Assembly (NCBI GenBank): GCA_002321305.1
Contig: DCMF01000011.1
Location: 1 to 18,361 of the forward strand
DNA from: Verrucomicrobia bacterium UBA1629
Lineage (GTDB): Bacteria; Verrucomicrobiota; Kiritimatiellia; RFP12; UBA1067
Length of the DNA stretch: 18,361 bases
Reading direction: 5' to 3'
Shown here: piece by piece, positions 8,264-16,258 of the stretch
Layout: every line of letters starts with the position of its first letter
How positions within the stretch are numbered: the first letter of the stretch is position 1
Notes under the pieces: generated by a model
What the model was told of the DNA's origin: nothing
The model's input: only the letters and a program-made list of their open reading frames with translations
Databases searched by the model: none
Made by a program: the position numbers and the translations under genes

Positions 8264-8343
8264 TACTTGTATCAAAAACGTTGGAAAACAGGCTGTTTCT
8301 GAAAGATATACGGAAATGAGAATCTTCTGCGGAAAATTCTCAT
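8262..8343. promoter_or_regulatory. Cluster of small palindromes, candidate operators
   Basis: Three inverted repeats occur in 82 bases of lower-GC DNA upstream of the GH5-like operon. GATAC-TT-GTATC is at 8262-8273. AAACAG-G-CTGTTT is at 8286-8298. ATGAGAAT and ATTCTCAT are at 8316-8323 and 8336-8343, centred 20 bases apart (about two helical turns). Their place between the regulator and its likely target operon makes them candidate binding sites. That role is inference only; known AraC/XylR sites are often direct repeats. Confidence 0.35.
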
Positions 8344-8412
8344 CGAGACTGAGGCTGTCTTGAAGACGTAGATTTTTGTTGCTGAAAAGAGTAGGTAATG
8401 AGGCGGCGAATC

Positions 8413-8421
8413 TGCTATAAT
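8413..8421 (+). promoter_or_regulatory. Extended -10 promoter of the GH5-like operon, leaderless
   Basis: TGCTATAAT is a perfect extended -10 element. Its expected transcript start (about 8428) coincides with ATG 8429, and no Shine-Dalgarno sequence fits between them. The mRNA of the first gene is therefore predicted to be leaderless. No good -35 is seen at the expected distance. Confidence 0.65.
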
Positions 8422-8428
8422 TTCCGGC

Positions 8429-11400
8429 ATGAACGTTGGAGACCTTCAACCGAATGCCCGTCTGTGCGCCTCAATTCGGCACGCCTCAATTCGGCACGCC
8501 TCAATTCGGCACGCCTCAGTCCGGCGGGCTTCAGTCTGGCGGGCGGCTGGCCTTGTCGCGCTGGTCGCCGCCGTCCTTCTCTCGGCGAAGGCCCCGGCGG
8601 CACAAGCCCCAGCGCAGGGGAACGCGGCGGAGGCGTGCAGGTGCCCCGGTTCGACGCTTGAGCGGCGGCCGCTTGCGGCGGCAGACGTGTCCGCCTGGTC
8701 GCTCGGAAACGGCGAGATGCCGCGCCTCTCGGCGACGAACGACGCGATGCGTGTCGATTTCACGGTCGGGCGCGCCTGCTGGGCGAACCTCCGCCATGCG
8801 GTCTCTCTGCCGTCCAACGCCGTGGCGTTCGTCTGGCAGGAGAAGGCCCTGACGCCGAGCGTCGGCAGCCGGACGATGTGGCTGCGCGAGGCGGACGGCG
8901 ATGCGTGGTTCGTCGAGCTGCCGCGTGTGCGGGATTCCCTCGGCGCCTGGCGCGAGGTCGTCGTCGAGCTGGGGACGTTCGCCTTCCGCAAGGAGGGCAA
9001 CGGGCGCCGTGAGATGGACACGGTCAATCGCTTTGACATGGGCTTCAACAACGGCGACCAGAGCGTCCTGATCCGAGGCCTCCAGGTTGTTCTCCGCAGC
9101 GAAGGGGCGGAAGCGCCCCACCCGTGCGCCGCCGCACGCGCCGCCCTCGATCCGCGTGTGCGCATCGCCGTGCTGGAATGCCGTCCTGAAGCGTCCCACG
9201 TCCGGCGCGTCCTCAACGCGGCGGGGCTGGCGGCGCGGCGCGTGACGGCCTGCGAACTCGTCCGTCCGGCGCGGTTCGCCAAGGCGAACTGCGACTTGCT
9301 CGTCATACCCTGTTCGCCGTTCTTCCCCGTGGACGCCGTGCCGAACTTCCGACGGTTTCTGAAGGATGGCGGTGCGTTCTTCTCATTCGGCGGTTATGCG
9401 TTCGACCAACTTTCGCGCACGCCGCAGCCGACGCCGGACGAACGCTTCCGCATTTTTGCGACCGCCGCCGACGTGAATGCGGGGCGGACGTTCGGGCGGG
9501 CGCTCAATTCGCGCGTTGGGCGGCATGGCGATGCGATCGGCTTTCCAGACGACGTCATCGCCGTCTTCGATCCGTCCTATCAGGTCACGCATGTCGCGCG
9601 CGCCGTCACGTCGCCGGGGCAGGCGCTGCGCGCGGCCGGAGCCGACTTCCCCGTCCCGACCGACGTGCCGCCTTATTTCGCCGCCGTCGCGATGACGGGC
9701 AGCAACAACCCCGTCCTCCCGGAGGTTCGCGCGCGCTGGGTTCCCGTCCTGGAGGCGCAGGACCGCTTCGGGCGTCCGCGCGGCCCCGTGCTGTCGCTCG
9801 TGCTGCCATATGCCGGGCCGTATGCGAAGTCCGCATGGGCGTTCACATCGCATCCGACGCTCTTCACGGCGGCGGACCCGGCGGCGGACGGCCTGTTCGC
9901 CGACGTCTGCCGCCGTCTGCTTGATCCGGGACAGATCGCGACGTTTGCCGCGGACCGGGCCTTTGTCCGCGCGGACGAGGCGGTGACGCTGACTGTGCGC
10001 ACGGTGCGTCTCGTCGACGGGACGCGCTGCCGCTTCGTCTGCGGCGCGAAGACGCTCGCGGAAGTCCCCGTGCAGGACGGCCTGGCGCGTGCGATGTGCC
10101 GGCTGTCGGCGGCGGATGCCGCGCCGGACGGGCTGGTGCGCGTGGTCGCCGAGATCCGCTCCGCCGACGGCACGTGCCGTGACCGCAAGGAGACGGGTGT
10201 TGTGCTCGCGCGTGCGGTGGCGGACGGCCCGTCGTTCCGCTTCGCGGACAACCTGTTCGCCGTGGATGGGCGTCGTCGCTTCTTCGGCGGCATGAACATG
10301 ACCGGACGGGTGTGGCACTCCGGCGACGAGAATCCGCTCGTCTGGTCGCGCGACTTCCGCGACATGGCCGACTACGGCATGAAGTGCCTGCGCCTGCTGC
10401 ACTTTTCGCTGTTCGCGCGGGGGAAGCCCGTCTGGTCGGTTCTCACGAAGCCGGAGAGCCTGAAGGTTCCGCCGTGCGAGAGGACTGTCCGCCAGACGGA
10501 CGCGCTCGTCCAGCTGGCAACGGCCCGCCACGTCGGCATCTTCCTCACGCTTCACGACTGGATGCCGTGGGAGCTGAACGCGGACGAGCTGTCCGTCCAG
10601 GCGGACTGGGCGAAGTTCTGGGCCGGACGCTATGCGGCGAATCCGGGCGTCTTCTACGACATCCAGAACGAGCCGGAGCCGGCGCGGCTGCCGAAGTTCT
10701 CGGACGGCAAGCCCTGGCGCGATTGCGCGGCGCGCGACGGCGAGCGGAAGCGGGCGAGGCTCTTCGCCGACTGGATGAAGGCGAACGGCGACGCCGTCCA
10801 TGCGGTTGCGCCGTCAGCTGCCGTGACCGTCGGGAACATGCAGGCCTTCGACCTCACGGAAAAGCATCTCTCGACGGATGGCATCGACTTCATGAACGTG
10901 CATCACTACGGGCCGACGAAGGACATGCGCACGGCGCTCAAGCTGCTCGACCGGCGGTTCGAGGGGAAGGGGCTTTCGCTGGGCGAGTTCGGCGCCAGTT
11001 TCGCGCACGACGCGCGGGGCGCGGGACAGGTCGGCGACCCGTCGGCGGTCTCGATTCGCCACTTCCTGCATGTCAACCAGTCTGCGTTCGGGCTGGGCGG
11101 CGCGTTCACGGCCGCGTGGTGCTGGAAGGAGTTCACGGATTGCGTCTTCCCGTTCGGCGCGACGTGGCAGGACGGTGCGCCGAAGCCCGTCCTGAAGGCG
11201 TATCGCAACATCTGTCTGCTGCTGGGCGAGGCCGGCGCGCCGACAGACCGTCCGTGCGTCTACCTCGTGCTGCCGGACTCGTTCCGCATCGGCGGCGGCG
11301 CGGGCCGCATCTACCGTGCGCTGCAGAAGGCGGCGGACGCGCTCATCTGCCTGAACGTGTCGTTTGGCGTCATCAACGAGGAAGCGCTCGCGCGTCTGCC

Positions 11401-12241
11401 GTCGGAGGCGAAGACCCTTGTGTGGCCGTTGGCGGTCTGTCCGTCGGACGAGACGTTTGCGCGCGTCGCCGACCTCGTGCGCACGGGACGGTCGCTGCTC
11501 GTCACGGGCGACTTCCGATACGATGCCGACCGCCAGCCGACGCGCACGGCGCGGCTGGACGCGTTCGGTTTCGCCGCCGATTTCGCGCCGCTCGATCCGT
11601 TTGCCGCCGCCCGTCCGGCGTCCGCCGCCGTGCAGACGCAGAGGCGCGTGCGCTGGTCGCCCGAAGCCGTGGAGCTGACGCGGACGGAGGCGGAGATTCG
11701 CGCGCTGTATCGCGGCTTCCTCGACGAGGTGGCGCAGGTTCGCCGCCTGAAGACGCCGGGCGCCGACGAGGGTGAGGTCATCCGCTTCGCGTCGCGCCTC
11801 GCGGACGGCGGGCGGTTCTCGTCGGCTCTGAACACGACGGACGCGGCGCAGCCGGTCGGGGCCGTCACGCTCGCGCCGCGCGAGCAGGCCTTTGCGCGGC
11901 ATGCGGCCACGGGCGCGCTGACGTCCGTCCTGCTGTCGGGCACGCTGCCCGGCCTGTCCGTGACGGGCGCGCCCTGCGGCTTCCTGTCGCTGGACGGAAA
12001 GGGCATATTCGAGTCGGAGGCATTCGCCGTTTTGCCGAACGGCCCGTGTACGGTTCGCTGGGCGCGTTCGCTGCGGGGGCTGCGTGGCGAGATCGGCGAG
12101 TTTCGGGATCGCCGCTGGCATCGGCTCGGTGACGCGGCGGAGCTGTCCGTGCCGGACGACGAGACGGCGCAGGACATGCGGCTCTTCGCAACGCCCGAAA
12201 AACGCGCTGCCGTCGTTGCCGCGCTGGAAAGGCTGCTGTAA
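8429..12241 (+). CDS. Large secreted GH5-like glycoside hydrolase flanked by amidotransferase-like domains
   Basis: The protein has 1270 aa. ATG 8429 is the start because it is the only usable in-frame start before the signal peptide and coincides with the predicted transcript start. Residues 14-38 are five ASIRH-like pentapeptide repeats, followed by a hydrophobic stretch (about 39-53) and cleavage near AQA (60). Residues about 85-225 resemble a galactose-binding beta-sandwich. About 243-330 is an inactive class I amidotransferase-like fold (RIAVLE, CDLLVIP, GGAFFSFGGYAF). A small Ig-like domain follows at about 510-595. The catalytic GH-A barrel runs from about 605 to 930: FYDIQNEPEP holds acid/base E748 and LSLGEFGAS holds nucleophile E853. 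A second amidotransferase-like domain covers about 942-1030. The catalytic core and a trimerisation-like domain together recall GH5/GH42-type beta-galactosidases or mannanases, but the substrate is not readable. It heads an operon with the beta-helix and WbsX-like genes (gaps of 36 and 41 bases) and is divergent from the XylR-like regulator. Confidence 0.85.
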   Translation: MNVGDLQPNARLCASIRHASIRHASIRHASVRRASVWRAAGLVALVAAVLLSAKAPAAQAPAQGNAAEACRCPGSTLERRPLAAADVSAWSLGNGEMPRLSATNDAMRVDFTVGRACWANLRHAVSLPSNAVAFVWQEKALTPSVGSRTMWLREADGDAWFVELPRVRDSLGAWREVVVELGTFAFRKEGNGRREMDTVNRFDMGFNNGDQSVLIRGLQVVLRSEGAEAPHPCAAARAALDPRVRIAVLECRPEASHVRRVLNAAGLAARRVTACELVRPARFAKANCDLLVIPCSPFFPVDAVPNFRRFLKDGGAFFSFGGYAFDQLSRTPQPTPDERFRIFATAADVNAGRTFGRALNSRVGRHGDAIGFPDDVIAVFDPSYQVTHVARAVTSPGQALRAAGADFPVPTDVPPYFAAVAMTGSNNPVLPEVRARWVPVLEAQDRFGRPRGPVLSLVLPYAGPYAKSAWAFTSHPTLFTAADPAADGLFADVCRRLLDPGQIATFAADRAFVRADEAVTLTVRTVRLVDGTRCRFVCGAKTLAEVPVQDGLARAMCRLSAADAAPDGLVRVVAEIRSADGTCRDRKETGVVLARAVADGPSFRFADNLFAVDGRRRFFGGMNMTGRVWHSGDENPLVWSRDFRDMADYGMKCLRLLHFSLFARGKPVWSVLTKPESLKVPPCERTVRQTDALVQLATARHVGIFLTLHDWMPWELNADELSVQADWAKFWAGRYAANPGVFYDIQNEPEPARLPKFSDGKPWRDCAARDGERKRARLFADWMKANGDAVHAVAPSAAVTVGNMQAFDLTEKHLSTDGIDFMNVHHYGPTKDMRTALKLLDRRFEGKGLSLGEFGASFAHDARGAGQVGDPSAVSIRHFLHVNQSAFGLGGAFTAAWCWKEFTDCVFPFGATWQDGAPKPVLKAYRNICLLLGEAGAPTDRPCVYLVLPDSFRIGGGAGRIYRALQKAADALICLNVSFGVINEEALARLPSEAKTLVWPLAVCPSDETFARVADLVRTGRSLLVTGDFRYDADRQPTRTARLDAFGFAADFAPLDPFAAARPASAAVQTQRRVRWSPEAVELTRTEAEIRALYRGFLDEVAQVRRLKTPGADEGEVIRFASRLADGGRFSSALNTTDAAQPVGAVTLAPREQAFARHAATGALTSVLLSGTLPGLSVTGAPCGFLSLDGKGIFESEAFAVLPNGPCTVRWARSLRGLRGEIGEFRDRRWHRLGDAAELSVPDDETAQDMRLFATPEKRAAVVAALERLL
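8468..8542 (+). repeat. 15-bp in-frame minisatellite in a signal-peptide coding region
   Basis: There are five tandem 15-base units: three identical (GCCTCAATTCGGCAC, 8468-8512) and two diverged (8513-8527 and 8528-8542). Each adds five residues (ASIRH, then ASVRR, ASVWR) to the basic n-region. Because the unit is a multiple of three, changes in copy number keep the reading frame. Confidence 0.9.
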
Positions 12242-12277
12242 TTTCTTGTCGCAAACACAAACAAAAGGAGAACGGAT

Positions 12278-14863
12278 ATGAAGAAGAGCAGATCATGTGT
12301 CGGAATCGCCGCGATAGTCGGCTTCGCTATGTCGGTGTTCGCCGGAGACGGAAGTTTTCGTCTCGGCGCCAGCGATGGCTACGGCGAATCTTCGTATGAT
12401 ACGAAAGGGCATTGGGTGCGCGTCGCCGACGGCGCGGCGGCGACAACGGCGCCGACCGCTGGCGGCTCGTATCTCGTCGCCGATGGCCTGAACCTGCGCA
12501 CACGCGACGACGGCAACACGCGCGAATACGTGTTTGGCGGCGACGTCCTGACGCTCGGCACGGACACGACGACGGGTACGCTGATGCTGAAGACTCGCTA
12601 TTCGGCCTATCCGGTCATCCGCGACCTCGTTCTTGTCAATGGCAAGATTGCAACGGCCTGGAACGACACCAATGCGCCGGGCGGCTTCAAGGGAAAGGCG
12701 ACGGTCAAGGCGTTGGCGGCGCGGCCGTTTGTGCTGGACGCGCAGAACGGCCGCACACTCCGCCTCTATGCGGATGTCGTGGGCGCGTCGGGCACGGCCT
12801 TTGAGCTGACGTGTACCGAAGGGGCGGTCGGCGGCCTCGCCGTGGGCGGCGACAATTCTCAGTGGCTCGGCCAGCTGATTGCGCAGCAGGCGCATTCCAT
12901 CACGTTCACGAAGCCGACTGCGGCGGCGGTGGAGACGACGTTCGGTGGAAATGCGGGCGTGGATGTCCCGGACGCCTGGGTGCTGGGCGGCGGCGCACGG
13001 CTCGTGCTGCCGGACGGCTTTGGCAGCGTCAAGGCATCCCGACGCGGCATCACGGTTGAGGAGACGGGGGCCGAACTGAACGTGGCGAGTGGCGCGGCTC
13101 TGTATGACGGCCTTCTCACGGGCCCCGGTGTGCTGCGCCGGACGGGTGCGGGCACGTTGACGCTCGACGGCACGTGGACGGGCGCGAAGATGGCGTGTGA
13201 CGCGGGCGTGACGGTTCTTGGTTCGGCTTTCGCGGCGGATGCGGATTCGTCGCTCGCGGTCGCCGCTGGCGCGACGCTCGTGGTGTCCGCCCCATCTACG
13301 CTTTCGGCTGCGCTCACGTTCGCCGACGGGGCGGAACTGCGCTTGGACAACGCCGCCGAGGATGCGATTCAACCGCCCGTGTTGGGGCGCGTGACGGTGG
13401 ACGGGTGTGTGCGCGTCTCGCTCGCGGCGTTGCCGAACGACCTGGGCGGTGCGGACGGCGTGGCGCTCCTGTCGTTCGATGCCGCGTCCGGACTGACGGC
13501 CGATTCGTTTGTCGCGGGCACGGTCGCGGGCGTGCCGTTGCCGTTTGCGGATCGCTTCATTGTCGAGACGAACGGCTCGGTCGCGACGCTGAAGGTCGTG
13601 TTCCATCCCTACGTGCGCGGCCTTCAGCCGCTCAGCTGCACGGAGGAACCGAGCCATTGGACGTCGGGCGAGAAGGCCTACGACGCGACGAAGGACTACT
13701 TGGTCGTCGGCGGCAGCTGGCGCTACGCGCTCGGCTCGTGGGAGTGGAACGTCGATTTCACGGGTGGCTCCTATTCGATTGCCGGCTCGGCGTCCGCGCC
13801 GTCGGCGAAGCAGGCTGAACGGTGCTTCTTCATGCCCAAGCACGTCACGAACAACATTCATCGGCTGGCTTTCTACGGGTCGGCGGGGATTGTGCCCGGC
13901 GGGACGAATCGCGGCTTCACCCAGCGGCTTTATGGACTGGACGAGTCGGCGGTGATTGACATCGCCAACGTGGGCGAGCAGGCGTTCTTCATCGACCCCA
14001 ACAACACGTTCTTCTACGTGAACGTGCCGCTGCGCGGATCGGGCCGTTTGCGCATCTGCGCGGGCGACGACGTTCTGGCGGGCTATGCGCAGGTCGTCTG
14101 CTTCCGGCGCGACAACAGTGCGTGGTGCGGGCCGACGGAGATCTTCGGGACGAAGCTTGGCGTCACGCTCTACATTCAGGACGAGAACCAGCTGGGCGCG
14201 CCGCCGACGGCATTTGACGCGCGCTTCCTCACGGTCGGCAACCGAGGCACGCTCGCGCTTGAGGAGAACCAGATCGTCCGCCTCGACGACGCGAATCGCG
14301 GGGTGACGCTGGAGGGCGGTTCGGGACTGGAGACGCGCAAGGGCGCGACGCTGACGTTCGCGACGCCCGTCGTCTTCGGCGGCGGCACGGTCTCCAAGCG
14401 GGGCGTCGGACGGCTCGCATGGGCCGCCGCGTCCACGGGTTCGGGCACGCTCGCGGTGCAGGAGGGCGAGCTGTCCGTCACGCACGGGCGGGCGCTCGGC
14501 TCCGTCGGCGTGTCGTTCGCGAAGGGGACGGCGCTCGTCGTCTCGGCGGCGCCGCAGGTCGAGGAGACCCTCGCCGAATACGGTCTCCTGAACCTGACGG
14601 AGGCGGGCGTGACGGCGGCGGATCGCCTGACCGTTCGGGTGGACGTGTCGATGGCGAAGACGGCGGGCGTGCGTCGTGCGGTGCCGATCCTGACCGTGCG
14701 CCGCGCCTGTGCGGACGTCCTGTTCGACAAGCTCGTGCCCGCGCGCATCGGACGCGGCATCAGCGTGACGCTGGCGCGACGGGATGTTGTCGTGGACGAT
14801 GTGGAGGCGACGCAGATCTACGCCGTGTGCGAATGGAAGGGCGTTGCGATGGTGATTCGCTGA
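12278..14863 (+). CDS. Secreted beta-helix protein with PATR-type autotransporter repeats, no barrel
   Basis: The protein has 861 aa. A good AAGGAG site (12265-12270) sits seven bases before the ATG. The signal peptide ends near residue 22 (SVFA/G). The rest is rich in Gly, Thr, Val and Ala with short alternating beta strands. GPGVLRRTGAGTLTLDG (about 282-298) is a classic passenger-associated transport repeat (PATR). A second copy lies near 703-735 (GGGTVSKRGVGRLAW, then SGTLAVQEGELSV). GDNSQWLGQL near 191 is another motif common in passenger beta-helices. The protein seems to have two similar halves, each opening with a Trp-containing segment (GHWVRVADG near 44; HWTSGEKAYDATKDY near 460). 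No C-terminal autotransporter barrel, LPXTG, PEP-CTERM or other anchor is seen, so how it crosses or stays on the outer membrane is unknown. Its place between two glycan-acting genes suggests glycan binding or a surface scaffold, which is inference. There is no catalytic signature I recognise. Confidence 0.75.
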   Translation: MKKSRSCVGIAAIVGFAMSVFAGDGSFRLGASDGYGESSYDTKGHWVRVADGAAATTAPTAGGSYLVADGLNLRTRDDGNTREYVFGGDVLTLGTDTTTGTLMLKTRYSAYPVIRDLVLVNGKIATAWNDTNAPGGFKGKATVKALAARPFVLDAQNGRTLRLYADVVGASGTAFELTCTEGAVGGLAVGGDNSQWLGQLIAQQAHSITFTKPTAAAVETTFGGNAGVDVPDAWVLGGGARLVLPDGFGSVKASRRGITVEETGAELNVASGAALYDGLLTGPGVLRRTGAGTLTLDGTWTGAKMACDAGVTVLGSAFAADADSSLAVAAGATLVVSAPSTLSAALTFADGAELRLDNAAEDAIQPPVLGRVTVDGCVRVSLAALPNDLGGADGVALLSFDAASGLTADSFVAGTVAGVPLPFADRFIVETNGSVATLKVVFHPYVRGLQPLSCTEEPSHWTSGEKAYDATKDYLVVGGSWRYALGSWEWNVDFTGGSYSIAGSASAPSAKQAERCFFMPKHVTNNIHRLAFYGSAGIVPGGTNRGFTQRLYGLDESAVIDIANVGEQAFFIDPNNTFFYVNVPLRGSGRLRICAGDDVLAGYAQVVCFRRDNSAWCGPTEIFGTKLGVTLYIQDENQLGAPPTAFDARFLTVGNRGTLALEENQIVRLDDANRGVTLEGGSGLETRKGATLTFATPVVFGGGTVSKRGVGRLAWAAASTGSGTLAVQEGELSVTHGRALGSVGVSFAKGTALVVSAAPQVEETLAEYGLLNLTEAGVTAADRLTVRVDVSMAKTAGVRRAVPILTVRRACADVLFDKLVPARIGRGISVTLARRDVVVDDVEATQIYAVCEWKGVAMVIR

Positions 14864-14904
14864 GAGGCGAGACAAAAAAGACGAAGAAACGAGAGACAGG
14901 GAAA

Positions 14905-16053
14905 ATGAAAGCAATGGCGAAAATGTCCTTGACGATGCTGGGCTTGGCGGCGTCGCCGGTCGAGGCGGCGAAATACGATGTCGCGGCCTATGTGTGGCCC
15001 GCCTACCAGCCGGATCCGCGCTGGGCCGAGCTGGGGCTCTTCTCGGCCGGCAAGGGCGAGTGGCAGAACGTGTGGGAGGCGCGTTCGAAATGGGACGGGC
15101 ACGCGCAGCCGCGCAAGCCGCTCTGGGGCTACGAGAACGAGGCCGACCCGCAGGTCGTGGCGAAGAAGATCGACGCGGCGGTTGCGCATGGCGTCAACGT
15201 GTTCATCTACGACTGGTACTGGTACGGCGGACGTCCGTTCCTGGAGGACGGTCTCGACCGGGGCTTTCTTGGCGCGCCGAACAATGGGAAGATGAAGTTC
15301 TTCGTCATGTGGGCAAACCACAACGTGACGAGGCTCTGGGACAACACGGCGGCGGACAAGGAATGGGACAAGGCCGTCTGGCCGGGTGCGGTCTCGGAGA
15401 AGGAGTTTCCGACGCTCGTGCGGCGGTGGATCGACCGCTACTTCACGCGTCCGAACTACTACCGCATCGACGGCAAGCCCGTCCTCATGGTGTATGAGGT
15501 GAAGACCTTCGTCGAGGGCGTCGGCGGCCGTGAGGCCGCGCGGCGGTCGCTGGCGCACCTGCGGCAGGCGTGTGAGGCGGCTGGGCTCGGCGGCGTGTAC
15601 CTGATGGCCTGCGACTACGGCATCACGGCGGCCGATCTCGACGGTCTCGGCTTCGAGGGCGCGACGATCTACAACTTCGTCCATTGGGCGTGGCCGGGGC
15701 CGCGCTGCGACTACGCGCCGTGGGCCGCGCGGGCGCAGGAACGCTACGACCGCGCGCGGGCGGAGCTGGGGGTCTGGGACTATTTCGCGCACGTGTCCGT
15801 CGGCTGGGACACAAATCCGCGCTATCCGATGGGGACGGTCACGGAGACCGTGACCAACGCCACGCCCGCGAAGTTCGCCGTGGCGTTGGAAAGGGCGAAG
15901 GCCTGGACGGACGCGCACACGCGGCCGGGCGCGCCGAAGCTCATCACGGTCAACAGCTGGAACGAGTGGACGGAAGGCTCGTACCTGGAGCCGGACGAAA
16001 CCTTCGGCTTCGGCTATCTCGACGCCGTCCGTAGGACGTTCGGCGGGAATTGA
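14905..16053 (+). CDS. WbsX/GH99-like domain protein, likely secreted glycosidase
   Basis: The protein has 382 aa from ATG 14905, preceded by a purine-rich leader with GAGAG and AGGG. The open frame extends far upstream, but those codons overlap the previous gene in another frame and read as Arg/Gly-rich noise. A short signal-like N-terminus ends near residue 21 (SPVEA/A). YDVAAYVWPAYQPDPRW opens the domain. FIYDWYWYGGRPFLE lies at about 100-114, KFFVMWANHN at about 131-140, and YYRIDGKPVLMVYE near 190. The hallmark NSWNEWTEGSYLEPD is near the C-terminus with E354 and E357. This is the WbsX family, related to GH99 endo-mannosidases. Family members occur both in O-antigen clusters, where they were named as glycosyltransferases, and in polysaccharide utilisation loci as putative hydrolases. 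The signal peptide and the operon with a GH favour a hydrolase here. It is the last gene of the operon and converges on the InlB-repeat gene. Confidence 0.87.
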   Translation: MKAMAKMSLTMLGLAASPVEAAKYDVAAYVWPAYQPDPRWAELGLFSAGKGEWQNVWEARSKWDGHAQPRKPLWGYENEADPQVVAKKIDAAVAHGVNVFIYDWYWYGGRPFLEDGLDRGFLGAPNNGKMKFFVMWANHNVTRLWDNTAADKEWDKAVWPGAVSEKEFPTLVRRWIDRYFTRPNYYRIDGKPVLMVYEVKTFVEGVGGREAARRSLAHLRQACEAAGLGGVYLMACDYGITAADLDGLGFEGATIYNFVHWAWPGPRCDYAPWAARAQERYDRARAELGVWDYFAHVSVGWDTNPRYPMGTVTETVTNATPAKFAVALERAKAWTDAHTRPGAPKLITVNSWNEWTEGSYLEPDETFGFGYLDAVRRTFGGN

Positions 16054-16082
16054 CGGGCCTCCTGGCGCGAGTGGGCGTGGGG

Positions 16083-16211
16083 GCGCCCTCTCTGCGGCTA
16101 AAGCTTGAAAAACGAAGCGCCGTCAGTTTCCTTTGAAGTCCCCCACATTAGCCCCTCCACTTCGTTCGTTCGTCGCAAGGCGCGGCTTCGCCGCTGGCGC
16201 AGAGAGGGCGC
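16083..16211. repeat. 14-bp perfect inverted repeat enclosing 101 bases, between convergent genes
   Basis: GCGCCCTCTCTGCG (16083-16096) is the exact reverse complement of CGCAGAGAGGGCGC (16198-16211). Inside is a small hairpin GCGGC-TTC-GCCGC near 16182-16194. It could be a bidirectional terminator-like structure for the two convergent genes, or a MITE-like element with terminal inverted repeats. No target-site duplication is evident. Confidence 0.55.
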
Positions 16212-16258
16212 AAGGGAAACTCTGTGCCAGCCCTGCAAGAGAATTCGAGGACAGTCCA

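Noticed and set aside
8135..8449. 104-aa minus-strand frame across the divergent intergenic region
   Set aside because: It runs through promoters, the REP-like hairpin and the palindromes, and overlaps the starts of two real genes.
8468..8542. CRISPR-like array
   Set aside because: The units are contiguous 15-bp repeats without spacers and lie inside a coding region.
9383..10801. 472-aa open frame antisense to the GH5-like gene
   Set aside because: Low-complexity shadow of GC-rich coding sequence, no start signal.
14419..14904. Upstream extension of the WbsX-like frame
   Set aside because: The extension overlaps the beta-helix gene in another frame and reads as Gly/Arg-rich noise; ATG 14905 has a purine-rich leader and a signal peptide.
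12293..14914. 873-aa open frame antisense to the beta-helix gene
   Set aside because: Its Arg- and His-rich composition without domains, signal peptide or ribosome site is typical of the reverse frame of a GC-rich gene. The plus-strand protein has a clear signal peptide and PATR motifs.
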